A stretch of DNA of 64,000 nt. Source: Desmodesmus armatus (Eukaryota > Chlorophyta > Chlorophyceae > Sphaeropleales > Scenedesmaceae). The notes under the pieces are model-generated. The model had not been told where the DNA came from and did not search any database. It saw only the letters and a program-made list of their open reading frames with translations. The position numbers and the translations under genes are program-made. Position 1 is the stretch's first letter. Every line of letters starts with the position of its first letter. This document shows, one piece after another, positions 1-10,984 of the stretch. Where the stretch lies: NCBI GenBank assembly GCA_007449985.2, contig VIIQ02000172.1, positions 1 through 64,000 of the forward strand. The letters are read 5' to 3'.

Positions 1-2585
1 ACATGCTCACACCAGTACCCAGTCATGCCAGCAATGCAAGTATTCACACATACCCCCCCCCCAAACAGTTTTATACAGAACACGCGAGCAGTTTGGCGCG
101 GACTACATCTGAGACTGCCCAGCTGATAAAGCTCCCGGTCTCAGTATGCCCGGGAGCCACATCAGCCCTGGCAGCCTACAGCCCAGAATGCAGGGATCCT
201 TGGTCGCGCAAAGCAGAGACTGGCGCACGCGGGGGGTGGGATGTGTCGACAGAGAGACTGCATGCGTGCACATGCATGCTGGCTAGCAATCATCCGACAA
301 GGATAGTCAAACAATGACGCTAGCACGGGAAAACCAGGGCGATCCCTGCAACAAAGCTGTCGTTGTGTGTGTATGTGGAGGGGGGGGGGGCTGTCACCGT
401 AGCGACGCTGCTCTCCCCGGCTCCTGGTGCTGAAGGCAAAACAGCACTGTTTGGCTTCACCACCTCGGCTGCAGCTGCTGGTGTTGAAGACAACAGGGCT
501 GTTTGCCTTCAGCACGAGGGAACCGAGTAAGCAGCATACTTTGGAGCGAAGGTTGCATCACAATCCAGGAGCCTGGAACGGACAGTGCAGCCTGCACCAC
601 TGTGTCTGGCAGACCTTCTCACCATACTCACATCACAACCCACCTTGCCCAGCAAGAACACCCCAATTACACTTATTACCCTTCCTCAGCCCTCAAACCC
701 TCAGACACTGAAAACGGCCTGCTTGTTGAGCCCTGCTGCCCCTTTGCAGGCCAAGACTGCCTAGCTGGCGGGGCCCTTGGCCTTGCTGAGACCAGTACCC
801 CACTAGCCTGGCAGCCTACAGCCTGCAATGCAGGGCATGTCGAAGCAGAAAGCAGCAGACTGGCACAGGGGGGGGGGGGTGATGCATGCTCGCACCAGAA
901 CACAGGTTGCCAGCATGCAGGTGTTCACTGTGACACCCCCCCCCCCACACACACACACCTTTTTCAACTCAAGAAGACCGAGCGGTTGCCGCCCTGCTGC
1001 CTCTGGGCCTAAGACTGCCTGGCTAGTGGAGCCCCCAGTCCAAGCAAGAAAAGTAGCCCTACTAGCCTGGGCTGCCTACAGCCCAGAGTGCAGGGATTCT
1101 TGGGAGCATAAAGCCCTCAACTGGCATGGGGGGGGATGATGCATGCTCACACCAGAATCAGCGATGCAGGTTTTCACTTGTAACACCCCACACCCCCACC
1201 CACACACACGTCTGACCTTCTCCAAGTGTCTTACACACACCGACATCAGACAAGTATCAGGTGAAACAGTCCATTATAATATAACTGTTTACTCCTATGT
1301 GCGTGCGGAACGCACTTGTAAGCCTGACGTAATGGTTTAACCATCCTTGTGGGACTATGGGGGATAGCTTCATAGAACTGCTTGCATGTGACTGATATGT
1401 TGCCTACATGCTAGATACATATGTATTCACTCTGCTTAACACACGTGCGCACCTTCATCCAAGAAGACCCAAGCGATTGCGCCCGGCTGCCTATGGGCTA
1501 AGACTGCCTGGCTAGTGGCCTTGTCAGGACCAGTGCTCCCACCAGCCTGGCAGCCTACAGCCTAAGATGCAGGGCATCCTGATTGCACGAAGCAGAAGAC
1601 TGCCGGGGGGGGGGGCAATGTGATGCATGCTCACAGCAGGACCCAGTGTTGCCAGCAGTGCAGGTTCCACTTGTACCACCCCCCCCACCCACACACACAC
1701 ACACACATACATCCTCTTTCATTCAAGAGACCGGAGCGATTGCGCCCTGCTGCCTATGGGCCTAAGACTGCCTTGCTAGTTGAGCACTTGCCTTGGCAGC
1801 GCAACAAGACGCCACAAGCTGGCAGCCTACAGCCCAGGATGCAGGAGTTCTCGGGCGCACACAGCAGCAGACGGCGCACACGGGGGGGGGGGGGGGGTAT
1901 GATGTGACGCTAGCAACGCTGCCCACCCCGGCTGCTGGTGTTGAAGACAAACAGCTATGTTTGGCTTCAGCACCAGGAGCTTGGGATACAGTATAGTTCC
2001 GTTACCGTCGCTGGCCGTCCCAGGCATGACAGGCGGTATACAGGGTCGACGTTGTACCGGTCAGGCACAGTTTGGCCCATTCCGAGGCCCTGGCGGCTCA
2101 GTGCTTACGTAAGGTGCTTTTAGTCATCAAATAGCCTTCATGGGCCCATACATGCAAGAGGCGGCGCTCTCAGCAGCTGTATATGCCAGATAACGGTATC
2201 CCCAGGTCCCATTTGCCCCGTTTTGTGGGGCGAGGGGCCCTCGCGAGGGGCGGTATAGCGGGGTTTTGGACGTTGTAAAGGGACCTCTTTCAGCCAAAAA
2301 GACTCGTCCCACTGCTGCAAGGGCGTTAAGCGGGGAAAACGGTGTATGGCAACGGCATAACGGAACTCTACTGTAGCAGCACACTTGGATGAAGGGCGAA
2401 GGTTGCACCATACCTCAAGAGCCTGGAACTGACAGTGCGGCCTGCGTACAGACCTCCCAATGCGCCACCAGAAGGCATGCTGCTAGTAGCTTGCCGAGAG
2501 GCAGCACACACTCAAAGCGAGAGAAGGTGTGCTGCATTCAGCAATGCATACGATGTTTGCTGCACAACCATGCACCACGGTAGCG

Positions 2586-2673
2586 ACGCTGCTCACCCCG
2601 GCTGCTGGTGCTGAAGACCAGCAGTGAGGTTTGTACTGTCTGCCTTCAGCACCAGGAGCCGGGGTGAGCAGCA
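2586..2673. repeat. Hairpin-forming inverted repeat (copy of a small family)
   Basis: The left arm begins gctgctcaccccggctgctg and the right arm ends ggagccggggtgagcagc. They are near reverse complements of about 33 bases separated by about 20 bases. Related copies with weaker pairing lie at about 408-535, 1918-1990 and 2866-2942. The arms and loop fit a small foldback element or a folded transcript. No coding capacity is seen. Confidence 0.7.
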
Positions 2674-2865
2674 CACTTTGGGGGGAGGGCGAAAGTTACA
2701 CCACAACCCAGTGGAGTCCTTACCCTTGTGGGAAGCCACAGAACCAGGAGCCCCACCAGCCTGGCAGCCTACAGCCTAGAGTGCAGGGCAAGTCGTGGCA
2801 CGAAGAAGCAGACTGGCGCACGCGGGGGGTGGGTGGGGTGGGGGGGTCTATGACGCTAGGGATGC

Positions 2866-2942
2866 TGCTCACCCCGGCTCCTGGTGCTGAAGACAAACAG
2901 TAGTGTCTACTTCTACACCAGGAGCCGAGGTGAGCAGCACAC
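2866..2942. repeat. Second copy of the hairpin-forming repeat
   Basis: The left arm (gctgctcaccccggctcctg) pairs with a right arm ending ccgaggtgagcagc, again around a short A/T-richer loop. It shares flanking sequence (cacattgggggg-gcgaaag and the gcctagcactgacagtgcag block) with the copy about 280 bases upstream, so arms and flank duplicated together. Confidence 0.65.
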
Positions 2943-3595
2943 ATTGGGGGGAGTGCGAAAGTTACACCATAACCCAAGAGCCTAGCACTGACAGTGCAGC
3001 CTGCATGCAGGCACTTCCCAATGCGGCCACCAGAAGGCATGTGGTAGCCTGCCGAGAGGCAGCACACACGCAAAGCGAGAGTATGTGTGCTGCATTCAGC
3101 AATGCAGATGATGTTTCACTACAGCCCACCATGCACCAGCATCCACGCTGACACAAAAGTCCAACAGTTCGATGGTTTGCATTGGGAGAGGGTTGGCTGA
3201 GCAGGGGCTGGTGAAAGCGACTCAAAGCACCTGCTTAGCTCACACATTCCCCAAGCATACAATCTCCTGTCAGAATGCACACAGCTCCGTGCCTTCTGTT
3301 ACAGACAGATGCCAGCCATTGATGGCACCACCTCGCCCCGGCTGCACCACAGAGTGTGGGCTGAGCAGGTATTGAAGCCCTCCACAGCTCAAGCTTTGCC
3401 AACGCATGCGATAACTGCCAGAGTGCACACAGCCCCATAACTTGTAGAACAGACCTCACAGATCGGTTACAGACAGATGAAGATGTAACAGGTATATTAC
3501 AGACAGATGCCAGTCGCTATTGGTACCACCCTGCTGCCTGTGGGCTGCACCCTGCTGACTTGTTCCTTCCCCGTCCCTGAACAAGACTGGCAGAA

Positions 3596-4565
3596 AAACA
3601 AGCCAGGCAGTATACAGCCCAGCAAGGGCTGGTAGAAGCTCATTCCTCTAGACAGGATGTAGTAGTGATGTGCGCGCTTGCCAAGCGTTCCCGCTCATCG
3701 AGTTCCCGCTCATCGACACAGCATCATCTGCGCATGGTTGGAACATGCATGGTTGGAACATGCATGGTTGGAACATGCATGCACTCCTAGCTGGGCTGCA
3801 TCCTGCCTGCCTTGTGCCTCTCCAACGTGGAAAGGAGAACAAGCCAGGCAGTATACAGCCCAGCATGGGCTGGTAGGAGCTCATTCCTCTAGACAGGATG
3901 TAGTGATGCCCCCCCCCCCCCCCCCCCCCCCCCGTGATGTACATGGACAGATGACGCAGTGTGAACAGAGGGAGCGCGCTTGCCAAGCGTTCCCGCTCAT
4001 TGACACAGCATCATCTGCACATGTTGGAACATGCATACACTCCTAGCTGGGCTGCATCCTGCCTGCCTTGTGCCTCTCCAACGTGGAAAGGAGAACAAGC
4101 CAGGCAGTATACAGCCCAGCATGGGCTGGTAGGAGCTCATTCCTCTAGACAGGATGTAGTGAACCCCCCCCCCCCCCCCCCCCCCCCCCCCGTGATGTAC
4201 ATGGACAGATGATGCTGTGTCAACAGAGTGAGCACTTGCCATGCGTTCCCCTGGCCGACACAACGTCACCTGAGCATGTTGTGCATGCATGCAATCCTAG
4301 CTATGAAATAGTTGCGATCATGCATGGTGTGTAAGACACTAAGCTTGATGACAGGCGATACGTTGATGACAGGCGATACGATCATCATGACAGTCAGAAA
4401 CATTTTCGTGAGGGTGCGTCCAGTCCAGTGTGTGGTGTGTGGTACGATCCCGCGCTGGGCTGCATCCTGCCTGAGCTGTTCCTCTCCAAAATGAAGAAGA
4501 AAAACAAATCCAGGCAGTGTACAGCCCAGCGCGGGCTGGTGCCAGCCCGGTCTTCTAGAAAAAGT
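3596..4565. repeat. Tandem array of a unit ending in poly-C
   Basis: A block starting near aagccaggcagtatacagcc and ending gacaggatgtagtgat recurs at 3600-3668, 3838-3906 and 4097-4165, with a diverged relative at 4503-4570. Two copies run straight into pure C tracts of more than 20 bases (about 3907-3933 and 4164-4191) followed by the same gtgatgtacatggacagatga segment, so the unit is about 255 bases. Inside the first unit there are 15-base triplets (ggttggaacatgcat at 3733-3780). A 15-base direct repeat (gatgacaggcgatac) sits at 4347-4381. No gene is seen. Confidence 0.8.
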
Positions 4566-4734
4566 GTAGTTGATGACCCCTGATTCTCCACAAGGGAAGC
4601 CGGTGTACATGGAGATACGTCCATGTGGCGGCAGAGGGAACACTTGGTAGGCATTCGCCTGCCCTGCACACAGACCTTCCCACCACGGTCACCAGATGGC
4701 ATGTGTGCTTGCCGTGAGGAAGATATGAATGTGT

Positions 4735-5408
4735 GCCCCCCCCCCACACACACACACTATATGCGTGCCCCCCCCCTTTCGATGCATTTCCCCCCCCCCC
4801 TTCCCCCTTCCCCTGTCTGCCCCCCGCCCCCTCCTCTATGCTGCTCACCGTTGTCGATCGCCTTGCCAAACACCCGATAGTAACATGCAAGCACCACCTG
4901 GTGGCTTGCAGTGTTTAGGCTGCCTTAAGGCACAAAGTGCCCCCTCCAACTCCCTGACTTGTAGTCCCCCCCCCCCTCTCGCCCGTCTCCTCCTCCCCTC
5001 CCCATCTCCCAGGTCTCCTACCCCCCCCCCCCCGCCCTTGTCGACCTTCTTGCGGAACACCCCAATGACGACATGCAAACACCACCTGGTGGCTTGCGGT
5101 GTAGAGGCTGCCTTTTCACACTGGAGGATGCCGCAGTGTGAAAACGCAGCCTCTGCACCGCACGCCACCTAGTGGTGTTTGCATGTCATCGTCGGGGTGA
5201 TCGGCAAGGATTGAATGTGTGTCCCCCCCACACAAACAATGCATGCCCTCCCCCCCGTCCAATGCGTGTTGCCCCCGCCCCCTCTTTTTCGGTGCATGCC
5301 CCCTCTTTTCGGTGCGCCTCCCCCCCCCCCCCCCCCCCTCCCCCCCTTCGGTGCCCCCCCCCCCCCCCGTCTGCCTTGCCCCCCCCCCCCCCCTCTTGTC
5401 CTGCTCAC
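4735..5408. repeat. C-rich low-complexity DNA with shredded copies of the neighbouring exon
   Basis: Long C tracts interrupted by CA, CT and CG steps surround three diverged pieces of the exon at 5409-5550: about 4840-4915, 5030-5100 and 5165-5210. Each has the block corresponding to ttgtcgaccttcttgc or its relative, followed by a caccacctggtggcttgc segment. The long proline or glycine reading frames across this stretch are low-complexity artefacts. No other gene is seen. Confidence 0.7.
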
Positions 5409-5550
5409 CCTTGTCGACCTTCTTGCCGAACACCCCGATGATGGGTGCACCAATGGCCACCAGGACACAGCCCAGGCCCAGCAGGATCTTGTTCTTGTCG
5501 TGCTCATCATCATCGATCCAGTCCTTGCCCCTCACAGACTTCTTCACGGC
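5409..5550 (-). CDS. Isolated exon of an unassigned membrane protein
   Basis: One well-formed internal exon on the minus strand, with acceptor ctgcag just upstream and donor GTGAGC just downstream. It encodes about 47 residues: a basic start (AVKKSVRGKDW), an acidic stretch (IDDDEHDKNK), then one hydrophobic segment (ILLGLGCVLVAIGAPIIGVF) and a basic end (GKKVDK). That is the profile of a single membrane span with charged flanks. I do not recognise the family and found no convincing partner exons on either side, so the gene's extent is unknown. Its 3' part has been copied several times into the C-rich DNA downstream. It could also be a remnant of a former gene. Confidence 0.45.
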
Positions 5551-7008
5551 CTGCAGGGGTGGCAAGGCAGGCGGGGACAGGGGGGGGCAGCAGGCAGGAA
5601 ATGACAGGCAGTGAGAGAGGGATAAGGCTTCGCCTATTGAGCAAACGAGTGCTGCGCTGTGGCCTGTGGCACCTCAGCTTGCTGGGTTGCCTCCTGCACC
5701 ACTGACAGTGCAAGTACTTGTGCAATGCGCATGCATGTGCACGGCATCTTTGGCAGCCTTCATGCTGGGTGCAGCGCTGCAGACACCACTAGATTTCACA
5801 GGTTAAGCTGCTGTGCTGTCGACGGACGGGTGGGAGACAGCTGCAAGAGTTGCTGCACTGCTGGCAATGCGCGCTGGTGTCCTGAGCTAATAGCCACCAC
5901 CACTGGCCGTGACAGGCACGCTAAGGATGGTGTACAGGTGACTGATGTAAATGCGACTCACGTTGTCAACGTTTGCCATCTGTAGCGATGCGGAGGTGGG
6001 TGATGGTGCGCGTCCAAGGTGGTGGCGAAATCAACAGCATGGGACGTCCATCGGTGGCGACACAGTACAGAAGTATTTTTGAGTGGCGAAACATGGTAAA
6101 TGCGCGGCTGATAGTGCGTGTGATCGTTTTGTGCTGTGCCGGACGGATCAGAGGTTGAAGTTGTGCCTCAGAACACAGGCAGGGAGACCACTTTGCGGGG
6201 TCACCAATTCCCTAGAAACGGCAGCGGGCGCACATGGAAGCAGAGCTGGCCGCTTACTTTGGTATCTGGGAGGACGCGTCGGATACCCGAGATGCCTTTG
6301 AGAACTGTGGGAATGGGGTCAATGGATGTACGAGTTTTGAAGGTAACAAGATCAGAGCACTGGTGCTGGCCGGCAGGCCACTCCGACCTTTTGTAAGGAC
6401 CACAGAACCTCACGCACTGTGACCCATGTTTGACCACACCGCCTGGGTTATTCCTGCCACCCTGGACCCTCTGAACTATTTGCAGTCAAGCAATATAGCC
6501 ATACAGTCAAGACCCACGCAGCCCCACCAAGTCAGCATGGACAAAGCTCCCCAAACAGATCACCTGAGATCACCAGCTGCCTGACTTTGGCATCAGTTGT
6601 TTACATCAACATGAGCTCCAACTCACGTGAAAGACCAAACCCCATCAGTCCTACATGCACCTACGCTCCCCAAACAAGAAAACACACAAGAAGCTGTAAG
6701 CAGCTGCACCCCCACCCCCCAGATGGCGAGACTGCCACATCGTGGCAGCAGCCCACATCCCCTACCAGCAGCACAAACGGTGCTGCTCCCGCCTAAAATG
6801 TCCCAATATGCTTAGTGCGTGCTGCATCCCTCTGCAGGCCTTATCTGCAGACTCTGCCTTAACCAGCCAGCCAGGGGCACCCCTGACGGTCACGCCTCAG
6901 CATGTGCAACTGTGCACCCCAACTGCAGCAACTGTGCGCCACGTGAACAGCAGCATCCCCGTAAGCTGCCTGCGCCTGCACAAGCTGCGAGCCTGGTGCT
7001 GCTGCTGC
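5551..7008. other. Gene-poor stretch upstream of the lone exon
   Basis: No exon with convincing splice sites and family similarity was recognised on either strand. The 3' untranslated region of the minus-strand gene ending at 7009 probably occupies the right end. Upstream exons of the 5409-5550 gene could hide here but cannot be supported. Confidence 0.4.
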
Positions 7009-10000
7009 TTACACAATGCCAGCTGGCAAGCGCACAATGCCAGAGCCCTCTGCGTAGCTCTTGACGTAGTACCAACTGCAGCACAGCACAAGGGCAGCAC
7101 AAGACCGCATAAGTCAGTATAATCACAGCGCGTGCAGGGAGATATTCCAGGAATCGTTTTTTTCTTTTTCTCCAGAGATCATTGCCTCCCAGGCAGCAAG
7201 CTTATGTCACCCTCTGTGCATTGCAGGGTATGGAGTCCAGGCAGCCGTCAGGCTGGGGCTGTAAGCTAGCTGAGGCGGTGACAGGCTGCCACCTCTGCAA
7301 CATGCTGCCAGCCGCCTCCACGAACATGCCACCTGACAGCACATTGCGACAGACTGTCACAAGTGCCGCTGTCGCAACTGCGGATTGGAGCTGAAGCTGC
7401 TCTCGTGCTGCTGCTGCTGTGCCGTGCAATCTGGTTGAAGCAGCTCACCAGAAGTCTGCGAGGATAAATGTTTGCACAATCTCGGAGAGCAGCACCAGCA
7501 CGGGCCACAGCCCGCTGCCCAGCGCATGTAGCAGGTACTTGTTGCCCTCCAGGAGCTGCATGCAGGAGATGCAAGAGATGCAGGACATGCAGGAAATTGT
7601 CAGCACAAGGTGGCACGCATGCAGACTCAGCACAGGCACTTGCTGCCTTCCCCGCAACAGCATCTCGCCCCTTGCCAACCCTGTTCACATGTCGCCAGAA
7701 GGGATCACTACAGGACTGCGGCCACACAATGGTGGACTGCGGCGCCCTTCCCACACCTGCGTTGCTTGTTGCCCCCCCCCCCCCCCCGCGCAGGAGGTCC
7801 CACATGCACAACTCCCCCCCCCCCCCCCCCCCCACACACACACACATATGGTATGACCCTCTTCGGCCTTGTAACGTCTGTCCTGCTTCCAAGTGTCTTA
7901 CACACGCCTCACACACATATTCAAATACACATAAGCAAGCCCCACCTGCAGGATCCAGTGTGCACAGCTGAAGAAGCGCGAGAGGCCGAGGCAGAAGACG
8001 TAGTGTGCTGTGAAGCGCTCGACCACCTTGCTGTTCTGCATCATGCGCAGCTGGGGCAGCACACTCACGGCCTCCATGTACACACACACGGCCCACAGGA
8101 TCTGCATGCAGGCATACACAAACACGGCATTCTTGGATTATAATTGCAGGACGTATCATAGTGAGCATGTGGGAGTACACATGTACTCCCTGCTGACACA
8201 CGTACAAGAGCAGGGAAGGGACGTGCCAGGACACAGGAGAGTGGAGTTGGGCGGGGGGAACGGCAGCAGGAGACGGTAGAACAGACCCAACAGCTGCCTG
8301 CCTGCTCGGATGTCTGCCTGCGTGCCTGCTTGCACCCCTGCATGTCTGCCTCCCTGGCCCCGACATGAATCAGGCGGCTGCGCAGCTGTAACAACGTCCC
8401 CATGACAGCAGCACCACACTGCCTGCAGCTGCCTACGCCGCCTGCAAGGACATGCATGCTTGCTGCGCTGCACTGCTACCACGTACTCTGAACCCCACAG
8501 GCTGGCTGTGCGGCTGCTGGGTGCATTGCACGCTTGCTGCGCTGCACTGCTGTCACCTACCCTGAACACCAGCAAGTGGGAGGTGAAAGGGTGGGCAAAC
8601 GTGGCCAGCACAGCACAGGGCACCACCTGCGCAAGCAGCCAACACGCAACAGAAGCAGCACCCAGCACGTGAGTGTTGACAGGCACAAAAGCACATGCAG
8701 ACGGACTCCCCGGACCCCTCATCCATACAAAATTGCGCACAGCATCAACAGCGTACTGCACATTACTGCCCTGCACAAGATAGCGCGCATGGCACAGTAC
8801 AGCGAATCAGCATTGCGTGCAAGGCCTGCTGCCCCCGCCCTCCCACACGAACCGCGAATGCAGGCTTCCACACCACCCCATTCATGCTGCTTGCGCACCC
8901 AACATGCGCCGCCGTGCATCCCAAGACGCCCTGTCCCACACCCCAACTCCTCTCATCACATGGCACCCACGCACGCTGTCCAGGTCTGGCAATCAACACC
9001 ACCATCCCAAAGACTTCTCCTTGCTGCCTTCACCACTCAAGGCCACGATTGGCAGTTCCCCCTCTCGCATGATGTTGCCCTCCACACCCACATGTCCCGC
9101 GCACACAGCCACGGCCCACACGCCCACACTTACCACATAGTACCAGCGCACGCTGTCCAGGTCGTTCTGGTAGGTGTTCTTGATGGGTGTGAGTGTGAGG
9201 GCGTAGATGACGGCTATCGTGGCGACCAGCGTCAGCGCATCCAGCAGGGTGTGGATGTCATACTCCATCATGAAACTGCAGTACAGCCTGATCACCAGGA
9301 ACAGGAACGTCAGGATTTGACTCTGTAGGGACAGGCCTGAAAACAGCAGCAAGCACAAGCAGAAGACGCAGGTACAGATGAACGCAGCACAGCACAGCAC
9401 AGCACAGCACAGCAGAAGACACATGTTGTCAGTGGGCGCCTTGCTGGACCTTCATGCCTTTGCTGCAAGTACACTTGAATACACTTGCAGGTGGATGCAT
9501 CCCACAGATCTGGGCGCGCTGCCATGTGGCCCTGGATATGCTGAGGGCTCCATGCATTCAGCGAGTGTCCTGCCAGCAGTGCAGAACCATGTTGGGTTGT
9601 TTCCAACCGATGCATGCTGCTGTGCCCTGCTGCCGCGCCGGTGGGCTCTCCAACCAATGCTGCTGTGTCCTGCTGCTGCGCCTTAGTGCGGGTGTGTCCC
9701 CAAAACCAATGCGCGCTGCTGTGTCCTGCTGCTGCTCCTTCCCTGCCTGCCGCACCTGCCGCTGATCGCTTGGAGTACATCTTGAAGCCCAAGAGTCCGA
9801 TGCCCACAAAGTGGGCGATTTCTGCCAGCACGAACAGGGTGTCATGGTCCTCAATTGTCCTGCAGGAATGGCAGCAGTAGCACCATTGCATAAATCATCA
9901 CCTGGGGGCCTGATCAGCGACAGGGACGCTGAGGTACCTCACACCTCCCGCCCCAAAGCCTTTTGTCATGTGTAGGTGCTATACACACAGGCGTCGAGCT

Positions 10001-10430
10001 ATCTGTGCATCATGACACTTAAGTTTGACGTTTTCCTAGCCTGCCATGCTACGCGCGGCTGTGAGCCTTGCGATCACTGCCCAACCTGTGCTGGCAGTTA
10101 CAGGCTGCTTCTGTGTCTGGGCTATGCAACTCGGTGAGGGCCTTGGAGCCTCCAGCAGGCATGCAAAACGAGTGCATAGGTCAATACAGCCATGATGATG
10201 CTCTTCAGGGGACGTATGCCCCCGTAACACCCACCTCCAGAGCACCAGCAGCAGGACAATGCCACCAATGACACCCAGAACTGTCTTCTCCTGCGGCGAG
10301 CGGTCCTTGAACCACTTCACAACGGTCAGGAGAGGGTCCTTGACCTTCGCTAGCTTGTCGTCTGCGTGTGCGTGGCTGCCTGAAGGGGGGCCGAGTATGA
10401 TGCTGCCCCAAACTGCTGCTGGCTGGCCAT
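7009..10430 (-). CDS. ERD2/KDEL-receptor-like ER lumen protein-retaining receptor family protein
   Basis: Seven exons (transcript order): 10235-10430, 9756-9859, 9134-9336, 8561-8626, 7946-8101, 7449-7555, 7009-7075; about 299 residues, the size of the plant ERD2-like (ERP) branch. The family are seven-span Golgi/ER membrane proteins of the early secretory pathway; classical members return KDEL-type ligands to the ER, while the job of this longer plant branch is less certain. Diagnostic segments are HDTLFVLAEIAHFVG, IRLYCSFMMEYDIHTLLD, CVYMEAVSVLPQLRMMQN, FTAHYVFCLGLSRF and SEIVQTFILADF, ending in WYYVKSYAEGSG. Splice phases agree throughout. Exon 1 has an N-terminal extension before the first span. 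A C6 tract (10385-10390 on the plus strand) must be read as C7 to keep frame. The start is uncertain: ATG at 10430, or an out-of-frame ATG at 10522 whose reading frame also looks coding (proline/glycine-rich). TAA stop. Confidence 0.9.
8460..8580. repeat. Duplicated exon-4 end of the ERD2-like gene
   Basis: The segment holding the 3' end of exon 4 and its donor (about 8531-8577, gcttgctgcgctgcactgct then tcacctaccctgaacacc) has a diverged copy immediately downstream in the gene at 8460-8500. The donor region is retained in altered form in the copy. Confidence 0.65.
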
Positions 10431-10984
10431 GCCGCTGGCTGATAGCCCGTGGAGTATGCTGGAGGTGGTGGGCCCCCACCATAGCCCCCAGCTGCGCCAG
10501 GAGGCTTAAACTGCCCGTACATTGCGTTTGCTGTAGCGTGGGCCAAGAGATGCACGTCTGCTCCGCTAAGGTGGTCCAGTAATGCTGTGTTACAGACGTG
10601 AAAATCACTACACGTTGAAAGGAGTCAACAGTGTGAGTGACAGGGCTGGGCCCCAACTACCTCCAGGGTGATGTCAGTATATTGCGAGAGCGGCGGATGG
10701 AAATCCAAAGGTATTTTGGATCCCGCAAACTCTGCTGGATGTCGACGGCAGTGTTCGTGTCCTTCTGTTTGGTTGTTCATGAGACCTTCCTTGGACAGGA
10801 TCTGACCTGCTGCTGACTTCTTCTGCTTATCCTATACAGACACTGTGTCCATGTTCCTTTGGCACAAATCAAACAACAAAGCGGTGGTGCATTGAGGGTA
10901 TGTCAAGGGGACCAGAACTCAAGGGCCCCACCCATGCTGCCCCAAAGCTCTGAACGTGTAGCGTCCAGTTCCCTGTTGTCCCCG
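10431..10984. other. Spacer between two minus-strand genes
   Basis: The left end (10431-10522) may be coding or 5' untranslated sequence of the ERD2-like gene. The rest contains no recognisable exon and holds the 3' flank of the YdcF-like gene. Confidence 0.4.

Larger units (their letters stand above)
1..3160. repeat. Cluster of degenerate dispersed repeats
   Basis: No gene is supported here. A diverged unit recurs at roughly 165-300, 790-960, 1055-1210, 1535-1710, 1805-1900 and 2745-2850. Each copy has a segment close to ggcagcctacagcccag, a CG/GT junction, a short G run (ggggggg), a gatgcatgctcacaccag segment and then a C run followed by (CA)n. A second unit (cactttgg-gcgaagg ... cctggaactgacagtgc) recurs near 535-595, 2393-2445, 2680-2725 and 2945-3003. 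Copies differ by substitutions and indels, so the array is old. No transposase or reverse-transcriptase reading frame and no target-site duplication could be recognised. It could be a degenerate satellite or a non-autonomous element family. Confidence 0.75.

Noticed and set aside
1..5400. Autonomous transposon
   Set aside because: No transposase, integrase or reverse-transcriptase motif was recognised in any frame, so only repeat families are reported.
4729..5614. Proline-rich and glycine-rich open frames
   Set aside because: They arise from C/G homopolymers and have no conserved sequence or splice structure.
7266..8366. 366-residue open frame on the minus strand
   Set aside because: It runs through introns and two conserved exons of the ERD2-like gene in shifting context, and it contains low-complexity glycine runs from C tracts. 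Only the exon parts match the family.
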